Notes: a model not told the origin generated them from the sequence alone. Positions 25,288 through 34,602 are shown, counted from the stretch's first letter. The stretch is 64,000 nt of DNA from Paenibacillus_E sp052115445 (GCF_052115445.1 NZ_JBFRGR010000016.1:62001-126000); one strand, 5' to 3'. Made by a program: numbers and translations.

Positions 25288-26975
25288 TTAAATATGAAAA
25301 CGTTGAATCTGTGTATGCAATTCATTCGCAACCTGGGATAGTGTTGCTGCATGTTCTGTTGCGATTTCTACTGTTTCTAATTGTTTTTGCACCATATCAG
25401 ACACAAATTTCGTGTCTCTCCCGGTGTGCTTACTAATATCAGCTGCTTCGCTGAATGATGCATAGATTTGCTCTGAGCCCGCGGCCATCTGTTGCGACAC
25501 GCCGGACACTTCCAGTGTATTTTGAAAGATGAGCTGGATATCATTTCGAATTTTCACAAACATGTCACCCGCATGCTCCATGCTGGCTAGACCCACACCA
25601 ACCTCTACCCCTCCTTGATCCATTGCAACATCTGCCTCCGTTAAGTCCGCTTGAATTTGCCCAATCAACTGCGTGATATGCTCAGCCGATTGTGAGCTCT
25701 GACTTGCAAGCTTTCTAACCTCGTCAGCTACAACAGCGAAGCCTCTACCGTACTCTCCAGCATGGGCAGCTTCTATAGCAGCATTAAGTGCCAACAAATT
25801 CGTCTGATCTGCCACCTCTCGCATCCATGCAATCACCTGATAGATGGCTTGTGATTTCGCATTTACTTTCTTTACAGCTTGATTCGCGTGCCGAACCGAT
25901 TCTGTAAGTGCATACATACCAGCTACTGCAGATTCAATAGAATTACTCCCCATCGTTGCTAGTAAAACGGATTGTTCCGATTGCATGGCCATCGTCGACA
26001 TATGATCAGCTACTCGTTGGATGTCTGAGGCAATTTCCCCCATGGCAAACGAGCTCTCTTCGATCCCTTTGGCTTGCGAATTCGCCCCTTCCGCCATATC
26101 CACGGCTTTCTGATCAATATCACGTGTAATCTTCGATGTTTGTTCGGAAGACGAGACTAGATACTTTGTAGCTAGGTTAACTCTGTCGGCTGATTCCTTG
26201 ACTTGATGAATGAGTCCTTGAATCATATCCATCATCTTATTAAAAGATTGCGCTAACTGAGCAATTTCACCTTGCCTTGGATTTGAATTCGTTCACGTAA
26301 ATCACCTGAGCTTCCAGACAGCTCGTCCAGCTTCGATTTCACTTGGCGCACCCGAGAAAGGATATGCCTGGTTACTCCTAATGCGATAAGTACCGCAGCT
26401 AAAATAGAACATGCAAGCACCACCAGAGCAATTGCTGATCGTTGCTTCACGAGCGTAGCCGTTTGAAGGGAACGTTCCTCAATATGCTGCTCCTGCATGT
26501 GTTGAAATCGGTTTAATAATTCAGCAAAGTGTATCCGAAGCTTCGCATAGTCACCTGCAAAAATTCGTAACGTCTGGGCTTTGTCGCTAGCTGCGAGTTC
26601 CATCATTTTGGTTTCCAACTCAACCAATTTCACATTACCTGCATCCAAATCACGGAAGATTTGTTTCTCTTCTTCTGTCTGTAGGAGACTGACCGTTTCT
26701 TTGATGTGATTATCGATTTGTACCGCATAATTGTTATAAGTTTCACTTTCTGATTTGTTTCCAGGATCAATAATGATCCCTCTAACCGAATCCGTTAACC
26801 GGATATCTTCGTATCGTATTTGATTAGCCAGGTTAAGTAAATGCACGTCATCATGCGCAAATCGTTCAAATGAGGAAGACGTCTGACGAAGTGACGCATA
26901 TAGAATGGAAAGCGAAATTAAAAATAACCCAACAATAATTCCAAATCCTAACAAAAGCTTTCTTCTAATCGTCAT
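25288..26975 (-). pseudogene. Methyl-accepting chemotaxis protein, interrupted by a frameshift in HAMP
   Basis: The upstream part (26975 to 26253, 240 residues) has a membrane span near residues 8-28, a ~150-residue four-helix extracellular sensor, a second span (SAIALVVLACSILAAVLIAL) and the start of a HAMP domain ending GDLRERIQIQGK. The continuation DEIAQLAQSFNKMMDMI and the whole signalling domain (WMREVADQTNLLALNAAIEA, HAGEYGRGFAVVADEVRKLA) are in another frame. Adding one base near 26269-26270 (AAGGTGAAATT to AAGGATGAAATT) restores a ~565-residue receptor. Everything else is well preserved, so the lesion is recent, programmed, or a sequencing error. A guanidine-I riboswitch precedes it. 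Confidence 0.88.
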
Positions 26976-27011
26976 CTGAACCCCTCCAATAAGTCACTTT
27001 ATCCAAAGATA

Positions 27012-27136
27012 ATATAAAAGCCCGAAAGGTATCAGAATCGATAACCTCCCGGGCTTTTATCCCTCCGTGAACACAGCGTGCTGTGTGTTTTCTCTCGGAC
27101 CTGACCGGCGGTTAGGCCGCGGAACCCTAGAAAACT
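27012..27136 (-). promoter_or_regulatory. Guanidine-I (ykkC class) riboswitch with terminator
   Basis: The minus strand shows all conserved ykkC subtype-1 blocks in order: CTAGGGTTCCG, GGTCAGGTCCGAGAG, then after a hairpin CACGGAGGGATAAAAGCCCG and GGAGG. The 3' part AAAAGCCCGGGAGGT can instead pair with ACCTTTCGGGCTTTT to make a terminator (plus 27017-27058). Ligand binding would therefore prevent termination, an ON switch. It sits about 36 bp upstream of the chemoreceptor start and has no other downstream gene on that strand before the receptor's terminator. Confidence 0.93.
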
Positions 27137-27231
27137 TTTATATGTTAGATAATATAACATAATTATCGACAGGATTAAACAAAAAGTTTATTTGATAATA
27201 AACGAGTGATGAAACCTGACATATTTACAGA

Positions 27232-28131
27232 CTATTTCTGATCGTACACTTGCATCTTTTTAAGTAAAATATCGGAAGAGACATAGGGCATGCCTGCACT
27301 TATGCGTGAAATTTCCTCACTGTTCCCTGTGTTAATGTCTTCTTTCGTCGTAAAAAACAAAGAAAATCCTTGCAGTTTCGCTTCCTCAACTACTGACTGA
27401 TTATATTCCCCTAACGGGAAACAGAGAAATGAGAACTGATTGTGAAGCTTTGTCTTCAGAAACAACTCACCTACCAACAAATCTTCTCTCACGCGCTGCT
27501 TTCTCTCTTCTTCCGTCTCCGATCTTTTCTCTTTAGGCAACCAGATTCGATTCGACAGTGGAGGAACTAGGTTACCAGACTCATCCCGTTTTTTCTGATG
27601 CAGATCATAGGTATGTGAGTAAAAGCTATAGCCATCACGTCTCATTTCAATAATTTGACTCCAGGTCAGAAAAGGCAAAGATGGATTATCGGAGTCTATA
27701 TCGCTCAGGATAAGGAAATTCGTCGCCGTATATCCCATCTGCTTCAGCAGAGGATAGGCTTTATCATAAAATGATCGGTAGCCATCATCAAACGTAATCA
27801 CCACCGCGTTCGGTGGTAATGGCGTCCGATGTGCATGGAAACAAGCGTAGTCCTCGATGGAAACCACATTATAGTGCTTATCTTTAAGAGCTTGCAAGTG
27901 CTGCTTAAACTTGGCTGGTGTAATGGTGATGAAAGACTCCTGATCATCGAGATGATGATAGGTTAGAAACAGTGCTTTATTTTTGTAATGAATCGATTTG
28001 GTGTCTATGTTGACCGTTGTGGCTGCGTTTATTTGTGAAGCTGAGCATAGGGAATCCAATGGATTTGCATGTTGTTCGGAGTGTGTCCAACCCCCTGTGA
28101 GCAGCAGCATGAGCATGAAGTATACAGGCAA
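27232..28131 (-). CDS. Secreted polysaccharide deacetylase (NodB domain)
   Basis: 299 residues starting at a TTG preceded by GGGAGGTCGATCATA. A short hydrophobic N-terminus (VYFMLMLLLTGGW) is a signal peptide or anchor. The NodB fold shows LFLTYHHLDD, AVVITFDDGYRSFYDKAYPL (catalytic Asp pair), and YSFYSHTYDLHQK with the metal-binding H-x-x-x-H-type histidines. The arrangement resembles IcaB/PgaB-like deacetylases that act on poly-N-acetylglucosamine or wall glycans. No synthase genes are nearby, so the substrate is open. Confidence 0.9.
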   Translation of the reverse strand: MPVYFMLMLLLTGGWTHSEQHANPLDSLCSASQINAATTVNIDTKSIHYKNKALFLTYHHLDDQESFITITPAKFKQHLQALKDKHYNVVSIEDYACFHAHRTPLPPNAVVITFDDGYRSFYDKAYPLLKQMGYTATNFLILSDIDSDNPSLPFLTWSQIIEMRRDGYSFYSHTYDLHQKKRDESGNLVPPLSNRIWLPKEKRSETEEERKQRVREDLLVGELFLKTKLHNQFSFLCFPLGEYNQSVVEEAKLQGFSLFFTTKEDINTGNSEEISRISAGMPYVSSDILLKKMQVYDQK

Positions 28132-28269
28132 ATATGATCGACCTCCCTAACGGCTCCTGTACTATCCCTACAATATACTCACGGAGATAACAGTTAGAAC
28201 GTTAGGGCAACAAGTCTACATGAGTTACTTCATTACATCACTGCGGATCACATTAGCATTTGGCCGAAA

Positions 28270-28345
28270 GTGACTTTAGTTCGATTTTGCCGACTTAAAA
28301 TGAAAAAGATGGAGGAAAAATGACCAATAGTCCGAATATGCCGAA
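28270..28345. repeat. Dispersed intergenic repeat, family I, copy B
   Basis: Contains GACTTTAGTTCGATTTTGCC, CGACTTAAAATGA, then GACCAATAGTCCGAATATGC + CGAACTA. It aligns with copies at 6243-6320 and (reversed) 45655-45725. Further TCGGACTAAT-type fragments continue to about 28470, so this locus may hold two degenerate units. Confidence 0.6.
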
Positions 28346-28487
28346 CTAATTCCCCATTTCCAGTGCGCGAGCGTTGATATGGTCGATTTAGTTGTGCAAA
28401 GTCGGACTAATCTTGATTTATTGTCGCGGACGGTAAGATTAATTCGGCTATTTCGGACTAATTGGTGGTGGGCAGTGCCTCGGCGGT

Positions 28488-28640
28488 CTGTAAGTCGATT
28501 TTTTCGACTTACAGTTGCGAAGCTCGGCCTTTGGCGGTCTGTAAGTCGATTTTTTCGACTTACAGCTCCGCAGCCAGGCCTTCGGCGATCTGTAAGTCGA
28601 TTTTTTCGACTTACAGCTCCGCTGCTGGGCCCTTGGCGGC
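28488..28640. repeat. Three tandem 51-bp units, each with a perfect 11-bp-stem hairpin
   Basis: Units begin at 28488, 28539 and 28590. Each opens with a 27-bp perfect palindrome: arm CTGTAAGTCGA, loop TTTTT, arm TCGACTTACAG. A GC-rich 24-bp linker follows (like CTCCGCAGCCAGGCCTTCGG) that differs between units. The stem is 100% conserved while linkers vary, so the hairpin is what is maintained. Frames are open on both strands only because 51 is a multiple of three. No convincing protein start was found. Confidence 0.85.
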
Positions 28641-28677
28641 GTGCCTCCTCCCACCCCCGCGCCCAAAAACACAGCAC

Positions 28678-28713
28678 AAACAAAGGAGCCAAGCGCACAA
28701 AGCGCCTAGCTCC
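28678..28713 (-). terminator. Terminator of the TIM-barrel isomerase gene
   Basis: Minus strand stem GGAGC-TAG-GCGC / GCGC-TTG-GCTCC with loop TTTGT, followed by TTTGTTTG, about 20 bp after the stop codon. Confidence 0.7.
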
Positions 28714-28731
28714 TCATTCACTCAAACAAAT

Positions 28732-29499
28732 TTATCCCTTTAATCCTAGTCGAGCAAGATTAGCGAAGCTAATCTCCAAGCTTTCGAACGGATTACGTCC
28801 GTAGCAGTCGTCCTGCTCGACAGCGGCCCACTCCACGCCAATATCCTCGCAGGCTTGAATAATGCCTTTAAAGTTCATGTTGCCTTCCCCGATTTCGGCG
28901 AAACGCTGTTTCCGATCTGGCGTTATGCACATATCCTTGAAATGGACGACTTTCATTCGTCCGTTCACTTTGCGAATCCATTCGATGGGATCGGCTCCGC
29001 CAGCTTGCACCCAATACACGTCTAGCTCAAAATCCACGGCTTCGGGATCAGACTCGTCAAATAAGATCTCCATACCTGTTTTTCCATCATATTTAGCAAA
29101 TTCGAAATCATGATTATGATAAATGAACTGTAATCCAGCACTTTTCAATTGTCTGCCAAAATCGGAAGCTTGCTTGGCAAAGGTTGCATAACCTTGGCTC
29201 GTTTCACGGAATTCTGGCGGTAGCCCACCTAATCCAACATATTTGCAATCCCAGGCCAAATGTTTCTCAATGACCGAATCCATATCGTTTAACAAATCGT
29301 TATACCCGATGTGCGTAGCACAAATGCTCAAGCCTTCTTGATCCGTAAGCGCTTTTAACTCATGAATACCAATTGGACCAACACCTGACGCTTGCACGGA
29401 GTTGTACCCCATTTGCTTTACTTTCTTCAAGCTGTCGCTAATGTCCTGTGGGGTTTGCAGAAAGTTACGAACTGTATACAATTGCGTGGCGATTCTCAT
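28732..29499 (-). CDS. Sugar phosphate isomerase/epimerase (xylose isomerase-like TIM barrel)
   Basis: 255 residues. AP_endonuc_2-type barrel: ATQLYTVRNF, VKQMGYNSVQASG, ICATHIGYNDLL, FIYHNHDFEF, VDFELDVYWVQAGGADP, VVHFKDM and EWAAVEQDDC. These supply the His, Glu and Asp metal ligands of the family (inosose isomerase/dehydratase, IolI-like and sugar-ketose epimerases). The exact substrate is undetermined. It is a single gene; no transporter or dehydrogenase partner is next to it. Confidence 0.9.
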   Translation of the reverse strand: MRIATQLYTVRNFLQTPQDISDSLKKVKQMGYNSVQASGVGPIGIHELKALTDQEGLSICATHIGYNDLLNDMDSVIEKHLAWDCKYVGLGGLPPEFRETSQGYATFAKQASDFGRQLKSAGLQFIYHNHDFEFAKYDGKTGMEILFDESDPEAVDFELDVYWVQAGGADPIEWIRKVNGRMKVVHFKDMCITPDRKQRFAEIGEGNMNFKGIIQACEDIGVEWAAVEQDDCYGRNPFESLEISFANLARLGLKG

Positions 29500-29588
29500 T
29501 CATCTCACTCCATTCAACATATTTGGCTCTTTACATATATATCATGGAATGGACGGATGAGCTATATAAATCTATTAATTTTTTCCAT

Positions 29589-32500
29589 TTACATATTTCT
29601 GCGATACTGTCCGCCAACTTCATATAAGGCATTTGTGATTTGCCCGAGCGATGCAACTTTAACCGTTTCCATGAGTTCTTCAAAAAGGTTCCCATTATTG
29701 CGGGCTGTCTGCTTTAAACGTTCAAGAGCCGCAGGACAAACGAACTTGTGCTGTTCATGAAAAGCTTGAAGCCCAGCAATTTGAGCTTCCTTCTCCTCAA
29801 CGGTCGAACGTGCCAGCTCGATGCCAACGGCAGACTGAGGAACACTCTGTTTAATAAACGTATTCACACCGATAATCGGAAGCTCTCCAGCATGCTTTTT
29901 ATGTTCATACAAAAGAGATTCTTCTTGGATCTTTCCGCGTTGATATTGTGTTTCCATTGCCCCTAACACACCGCCGCGTTCATGAATTCGCTCGAATTCA
30001 GCTAACACAGCTTCTTCCACAAGATCCGTTAAATCATCGACGATAAAGGCACCTTGCAGTGGATTCTCATTTTTCGTCAAGCCCAATTCCTTATTGATAA
30101 TCAATTGGATCGCCATCGCCCTGCGGACGGAATTCTCTGTCGGAGTCGTAATCGCTTCGTCATAAGCGTTCGTGTGCAAGGAATTGCAATTATCGTAGAT
30201 CGCCATGAGCGCCTGCAGGCTGGTACGGATATCATTGAAGTCCATTTCCTGGGCATGTAATGAGCGGCCTGATGTTTGAATATGATACTTTAACTTCTGA
30301 CTGCGCTCATTGCCGCCATATTGATCTCGAATGATCGTTGACCAGATACGACGCGCAACTCTACCCATGACGGTATACTCCGGATCGAGTCCATTGCTGA
30401 AAAAATAAGATAAATTCGGCGCAAAATCGTCAATATGCATACCGCGACTCAAATAATATTCCAGAAACGTGAAGCCGTTTGCTAATGTAAAAGCCAACTG
30501 CGTAATAGGATTGGCTCCCGCTTCCGCAATATGATAACCGCTAATACTAACGGAATAATAGTTTCGTACCTTATGATCAATGAAATATTGCTGCATGTCA
30601 CCCATCATTTTCAACGCAAATTCGGTTGAGAAAATGCAAGTATTCTGCCCTTGATCCTCCTTCAAAATATCCGCTTGCACGGTTCCCCGAACAGTTTGAA
30701 GAGTCCACGCTTTCATTTGAACATACTCTTCATCCGTAGGTTGCTTCCCAGTGTTCTGAATAAATTCCTCGACTTGCTGTTGGATCGCGGTGTTCATGAA
30801 CATGGCCAAGATCATTGGCGCAGGTCCATTAATGGTCATGGAAACGCTTGTAGAAGGATGGCACAAATCGAATCCAGCATAGAGTTTATTCATATCAGTT
30901 AATGTACATACATTGACACCACTGTTCCCTATTTTTCCATAAATATCAGGTCGATAGTCAGGATCGTGGCCGTACAATGTAACGCTGTCAAATGCAGTCG
31001 ACAATCGTTTCGCTTCCTCATTTTTACATAAATAGTGGAATCGTCGGTTGGTACGCTCTGGTGTTCCTTCTCCGGCAAATTGGCGCTTAGGTTCTTCATT
31101 CGTTCGCTTAAAATGAAACACACCTGCGGTGTAAGGAAAGTAGCCTGGCAAATTTTCTTTCAATAGCCATTGAAGGATCTCCCCATCATCTTCGTATCTG
31201 GGTAAACTGATCTTGGGTATCTTACTCCCAGAGAGCGATTCCGTATACAGGGCAGATCTCATCTCACGATCGCGAACGCGAGTGACGAGTTCATCTTGTG
31301 CGTAGGCTTCACGAATTGCTGGCCAATCTTCAAGAAGCTTGAGACATGTTGGGTGTAGATTCGCCAGATAATGTGCGATCATGTCATCGATTTTGCCTAT
31401 CATCACATCTGTTTCTTCCCTGGAGATAAACAAATTAGGATGCTCGGATTGCATCAGCGTTTTCGTCCCCCGAAGTTGATACAGCTTGCGAGCGATCCCT
31501 ACCTGCTCTGTAGTAAATCGCTTATACCTTCGGATCGTTTGCACAATGTCGCCGAGATAACCGATACGGCTTGGTGGAATGATCGCATTCTTGGTCGTTT
31601 CCGGCAGCAAATTCTTCTTCTCTTCAATTGGCCAATCTCCGCCTGTTTTCATTGCAATAGTCCTCATAGTTTCACGAAATAGAACATTTGTTCCAGCATC
31701 ATTAAATTGACTAGCCATCGTGCCAAATACCGGCATTTCCTGGACTGGTGTATCAAATAAGCCATGACTTCTTTGGAATTGTTTACGCACATCACGTAAA
31801 GCATCCTCGGAACCACGTCGATCAAACTTATTGATGACGACCATATCGGCGTAATCGATCATGTCTATTTTCTCCAGCTGAGTCGCTGCGCCAAATTCAC
31901 TCGTCATCACATACATCGCCACATCACACAGCTTTACGATCGCAGAGTCGCCTTGTCCAATCCCACTTGTCTCCACAATCACCAACTGATAGCCAGCAGC
32001 CTGAACCACTTGTATGGCCTCCTTGGTCGCAAGGCTCAGTTCAGACTTCGCCCCCCGTGTCGCTAAGCTGCGCATATATACGTTAGGGCTGTTGATGGCA
32101 TTCATACGAATCCGATCCCCGAGGAGTGCACCGCCTGTTTTCATTTTGGAAGGGTCAATTGAAATAATTGCGATGCTTCTATCTGGATATTGGGCGAGAA
32201 ATCGCCTAACCAGCTCATCCGTTAGCGTACTCTTCCCAGCTCCCCCTGTTCCCGTAATGCCAAGTACCGGTGCCCGATAAGCTTGTTTATTCGCTAAAAT
32301 AGGTACTACTTGCTCCCACTGTCCGCTTCCAGCGACTTCTTCGGCTACAGTTATCGCACTTGCTATCAAACTCCAATGGTTTTCTTTCGAAATGTGCAGG
32401 TCATCTAAGTCATTTGGAAGTTTCCTTGGCGTAGGGGAATCGACTTCTCGAATCATATGATTGATCATGCCTTGTAATCCAAGTTCGCGTCCATCGTCGG

Positions 32501-32867
32501 GCGAAAAGATTTTGGCAATACCATATTGGTGTAAATGATGGATCTCGGTAGGAACGATGACGCCGCCACCGCCAGCGAATATCTTTATGTGCCCGACTCC
32601 TTTTTGCTGAAGAAGGTCAAACATGTAGGTCAAATATTCAATATGCCCCCCTTGATAGGTGGTTATTGCAATGGCTTGCACATCTTCTTGGATAGCAGCA
32701 TGGACGACTTCCCGGGCGGATCGGTTATGACCCAGATGGATCACTTCAACTCCCGATGCTTGCAAAATCCTTCGAATAATATGAATGGTCGCATCATGTC
32801 CATCAAACAAAGCTGCCGCCGTAACAAATCGTACTGGATTCTGGGGCCGATAGACTTGTGTGTTCAC
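29589..32867 (-). CDS. icmF: Fused isobutyryl-CoA mutase IcmF
   Basis: 1092 residues, the length and domain order of IcmF: an N-terminal B12-binding domain with the lower-ligand motif (FDGHDATIHI, residues 21-30), a central MeaB-like G-protein chaperone (Walker A GITGTGGAGKST near 203-214, VETSGIGQGDSAI, VVINKFDRRG), and a C-terminal acyl-CoA mutase TIM barrel (FTAGVFHFKR-type PYTAGVFHFKRTNEEPKR, SVSMTINGPAPMILAMFM, SISGYHIAEAGANP). It interconverts butyryl-CoA and isobutyryl-CoA (some members act on isovaleryl/pivalyl-CoA), using adenosylcobalamin. It is divergent from kamR, beside the lysine-degradation cluster. Confidence 0.95.
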   Translation of the reverse strand: MNTQVYRPQNPVRFVTAAALFDGHDATIHIIRRILQASGVEVIHLGHNRSAREVVHAAIQEDVQAIAITTYQGGHIEYLTYMFDLLQQKGVGHIKIFAGGGGVIVPTEIHHLHQYGIAKIFSPDDGRELGLQGMINHMIREVDSPTPRKLPNDLDDLHISKENHWSLIASAITVAEEVAGSGQWEQVVPILANKQAYRAPVLGITGTGGAGKSTLTDELVRRFLAQYPDRSIAIISIDPSKMKTGGALLGDRIRMNAINSPNVYMRSLATRGAKSELSLATKEAIQVVQAAGYQLVIVETSGIGQGDSAIVKLCDVAMYVMTSEFGAATQLEKIDMIDYADMVVINKFDRRGSEDALRDVRKQFQRSHGLFDTPVQEMPVFGTMASQFNDAGTNVLFRETMRTIAMKTGGDWPIEEKKNLLPETTKNAIIPPSRIGYLGDIVQTIRRYKRFTTEQVGIARKLYQLRGTKTLMQSEHPNLFISREETDVMIGKIDDMIAHYLANLHPTCLKLLEDWPAIREAYAQDELVTRVRDREMRSALYTESLSGSKIPKISLPRYEDDGEILQWLLKENLPGYFPYTAGVFHFKRTNEEPKRQFAGEGTPERTNRRFHYLCKNEEAKRLSTAFDSVTLYGHDPDYRPDIYGKIGNSGVNVCTLTDMNKLYAGFDLCHPSTSVSMTINGPAPMILAMFMNTAIQQQVEEFIQNTGKQPTDEEYVQMKAWTLQTVRGTVQADILKEDQGQNTCIFSTEFALKMMGDMQQYFIDHKVRNYYSVSISGYHIAEAGANPITQLAFTLANGFTFLEYYLSRGMHIDDFAPNLSYFFSNGLDPEYTVMGRVARRIWSTIIRDQYGGNERSQKLKYHIQTSGRSLHAQEMDFNDIRTSLQALMAIYDNCNSLHTNAYDEAITTPTENSVRRAMAIQLIINKELGLTKNENPLQGAFIVDDLTDLVEEAVLAEFERIHERGGVLGAMETQYQRGKIQEESLLYEHKKHAGELPIIGVNTFIKQSVPQSAVGIELARSTVEEKEAQIAGLQAFHEQHKFVCPAALERLKQTARNNGNLFEELMETVKVASLGQITNALYEVGGQYRRNM

Positions 32868-33042
32868 AGGAAACCCACCTTTTTATGATAGTCGTCGTAG
32901 AATCATCCAAGCGTTGTTATCGCGTTTCACTCGATTTCTATGCAGATGAGCCGCAAATCATGTCCCTGTCATGTTTCAATGCCTTCAATCATAGGTTATT
33001 AATTGAACCACTGAACCATTCTTCGTGAGGCGGGTGAACCCA

Positions 33043-34482
33043 ATGTCCGAGCAGAACGATTATGGATCGAAATATTTTGAGCAGATGCTGACGATCATTG
33101 ATGTCGGTGTTCACCTGATTGATAACAAGGGAATCACGATTTTTTATAATGAGAAGATGGCGGAGACGGATGGTTTGGAAAGGGAACAGGTTGTAGGAAA
33201 AAACTTCTTCGAACTCTTCCCTTCGCTTACGAACGAAACAAGTACTTTCATGAAAGTACTGCAAACCAGGATTGAAATCCGCGAGAAAATTCAAACGTAC
33301 GTGAATGTTACGGGGAAAAGGATCACAACCATTAATAGTACGTACCCACTGGTGGAAAATGGTGAAATTATCGGTGCGTTAGAGGTAGCCAAAGATATCA
33401 CGAGTATCGTTCATCTGCATGATCAGATTTTGGATCTCAGACATCAAATCTATGAATCCCCATCCAAGGATAAAAAAAATGCGAGCGCTGCTCGGTACCA
33501 TTTCAGTGATTTAATTGGAAAAAGTGAAACCTTCATGCAAACCATCGCCTTCGCCAAAAAGGCATCGCGCACGAGTTCACCCGTTCTGATATCAGGACCC
33601 ACAGGTACGGGAAAGGAATTGTTCGCCCAAAGCATTCACAATGCAGGAGCCCGTCGAAACCGACTGTTTATTGCTCAGAATTGTGCAGCTGTTCCCAACG
33701 AGCTGATGGAAGGGATCATGTTCGGAACCGCGAGAGGCGCGTTTACTGGCGCTATTGATCGAGCTGGATTATTCGAGCAAGCTAACGGTGGAACGCTTTT
33801 TCTAGATGAATTAAATAGTTTAGATTTATTTCTGCAGGCCAAGTTATTACGGGTTCTACAAGACGGCATCGTTCGTCGCGTCGGTGGCACGCATGAGCAA
33901 CAAGTCGACGTTCGCATTATTACCGCCATGAATATCGATCCGAAAGAAGCATTAGCCAAAGGTTTCCTTAGAAGCGATCTTTATTACCGGCTCAATGTCG
34001 TGAATTTGCACCTGCCTCCTCTCTCACAAAGAAAAGACGATATTCCCCTTCTCACTGCTCATTTTATTGACAAATTCAATCACCTATTCGGCATGAAAAT
34101 AAATGGCGTATCCCCATCCGCTTTGGCGACCTTAGTGAACTACCATTGGCCCGGCAATATACGTGAATTAAGTCATGCGATCGAATCCACCTATAATATG
34201 ATGGAGCTGGAATGTGAAAGGATTGAAGATCATCATCTACCCGCGTATCTCTTGGGACATACACTCACAACATCGCTTCAATCCAGTCCTAGGAGTGACC
34301 ATATTGAAGATTTCTCGACCGGTAGATTAACCGACAAAGTGAAGCAGCTGGAAAAAGACACGATCACGGATGCGCTAGCTTTTCATCACTATAACATCAC
34401 GCTCACCGCACAAGCGCTTGGGATCAAGCGTCAAGCTTTACAGTATAAGCTGAACCGTTACGGTATTGTCAGAAAGCCATAA
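33043..34482 (+). CDS. kamR: Sigma-54-dependent transcriptional activator with PAS domain (KamR-like)
   Basis: About 479 residues from the ATG at 33043 (GGCGGGTG upstream); an in-frame GTG at 33025 is also open. An N-terminal PAS domain (MLTIIDVGVHLIDNKGITIF, LEVAKDITSIVHL) is followed by a sigma-54 AAA+ domain: Walker A ISGPTGTGKELFAQ, the GAFTGAIDRAG loop that contacts sigma-54, GGTLFLDELNSL and WPGNIRELSHAIE. A C-terminal Fis-type HTH (ITLTAQALGIKRQALQYKL) completes the protein. It is similar to RocR and to KamR of the Bacillus cereus group, which activates the kam lysine operon. Position next to kamA supports that name. Confidence 0.9.
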   Translation: MSEQNDYGSKYFEQMLTIIDVGVHLIDNKGITIFYNEKMAETDGLEREQVVGKNFFELFPSLTNETSTFMKVLQTRIEIREKIQTYVNVTGKRITTINSTYPLVENGEIIGALEVAKDITSIVHLHDQILDLRHQIYESPSKDKKNASAARYHFSDLIGKSETFMQTIAFAKKASRTSSPVLISGPTGTGKELFAQSIHNAGARRNRLFIAQNCAAVPNELMEGIMFGTARGAFTGAIDRAGLFEQANGGTLFLDELNSLDLFLQAKLLRVLQDGIVRRVGGTHEQQVDVRIITAMNIDPKEALAKGFLRSDLYYRLNVVNLHLPPLSQRKDDIPLLTAHFIDKFNHLFGMKINGVSPSALATLVNYHWPGNIRELSHAIESTYNMMELECERIEDHHLPAYLLGHTLTTSLQSSPRSDHIEDFSTGRLTDKVKQLEKDTITDALAFHHYNITLTAQALGIKRQALQYKLNRYGIVRKP

Positions 34483-34499
34483 GTTCTAAGGATTTGCAC

Positions 34500-34523
34500 G
34501 ACTCCGAGAGGGGTCTTTTTTCT
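34500..34523 (+). terminator. Terminator of kamR
   Basis: Stem GACTCC / GGGGTC with a GAGA loop (one T-G pair) followed by TTTTTTCTTTTTTT, 18 bp after the kamR stop and just before the kamA promoter. Confidence 0.82.
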
Positions 34524-34546
34524 TTTTTTAATTGAAAAGTGAAAAG

Positions 34547-34564
34547 TTGGCATCCTTCTTGCAT
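34547..34564 (+). promoter_or_regulatory. Sigma-54 (-24/-12) promoter of kamA
   Basis: TTGGCATCCTTCTTGCAT matches TTGGCAC-N5-TTGCA with the invariant GG-N10-GC spacing. It is 39 bp before the kamA start. The adjacent kamR encodes an activator with the sigma-54-contacting GAFTGA loop. Confidence 0.9.
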
Positions 34565-34602
34565 CTTACTATTGGTGAGAAGACATCCATGCTGGAGGTG
34601 CA

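Noticed and set aside
28488..28640. CRISPR-like array
   Set aside because: Only three units, the spacers are similar to each other rather than unique, and no cas gene lies in the window.
28448..28804. Repetitive open frames on both strands with a 17-residue repeat (CKSKKSTYR and CKSIFSTYS types)
   Set aside because: They exist because the 51-bp tandem unit is a multiple of three and lacks stops; no ribosome site, no known domain, and the DNA palindrome is what is conserved.
32951..32967. Possible sigma-54 promoter for icmF (minus strand AGGGACATGATTTGCGG)
   Set aside because: It keeps GG-N10-GC but the -24 half (AGGGAC) is poor, unlike the three clear sites in the kam block.
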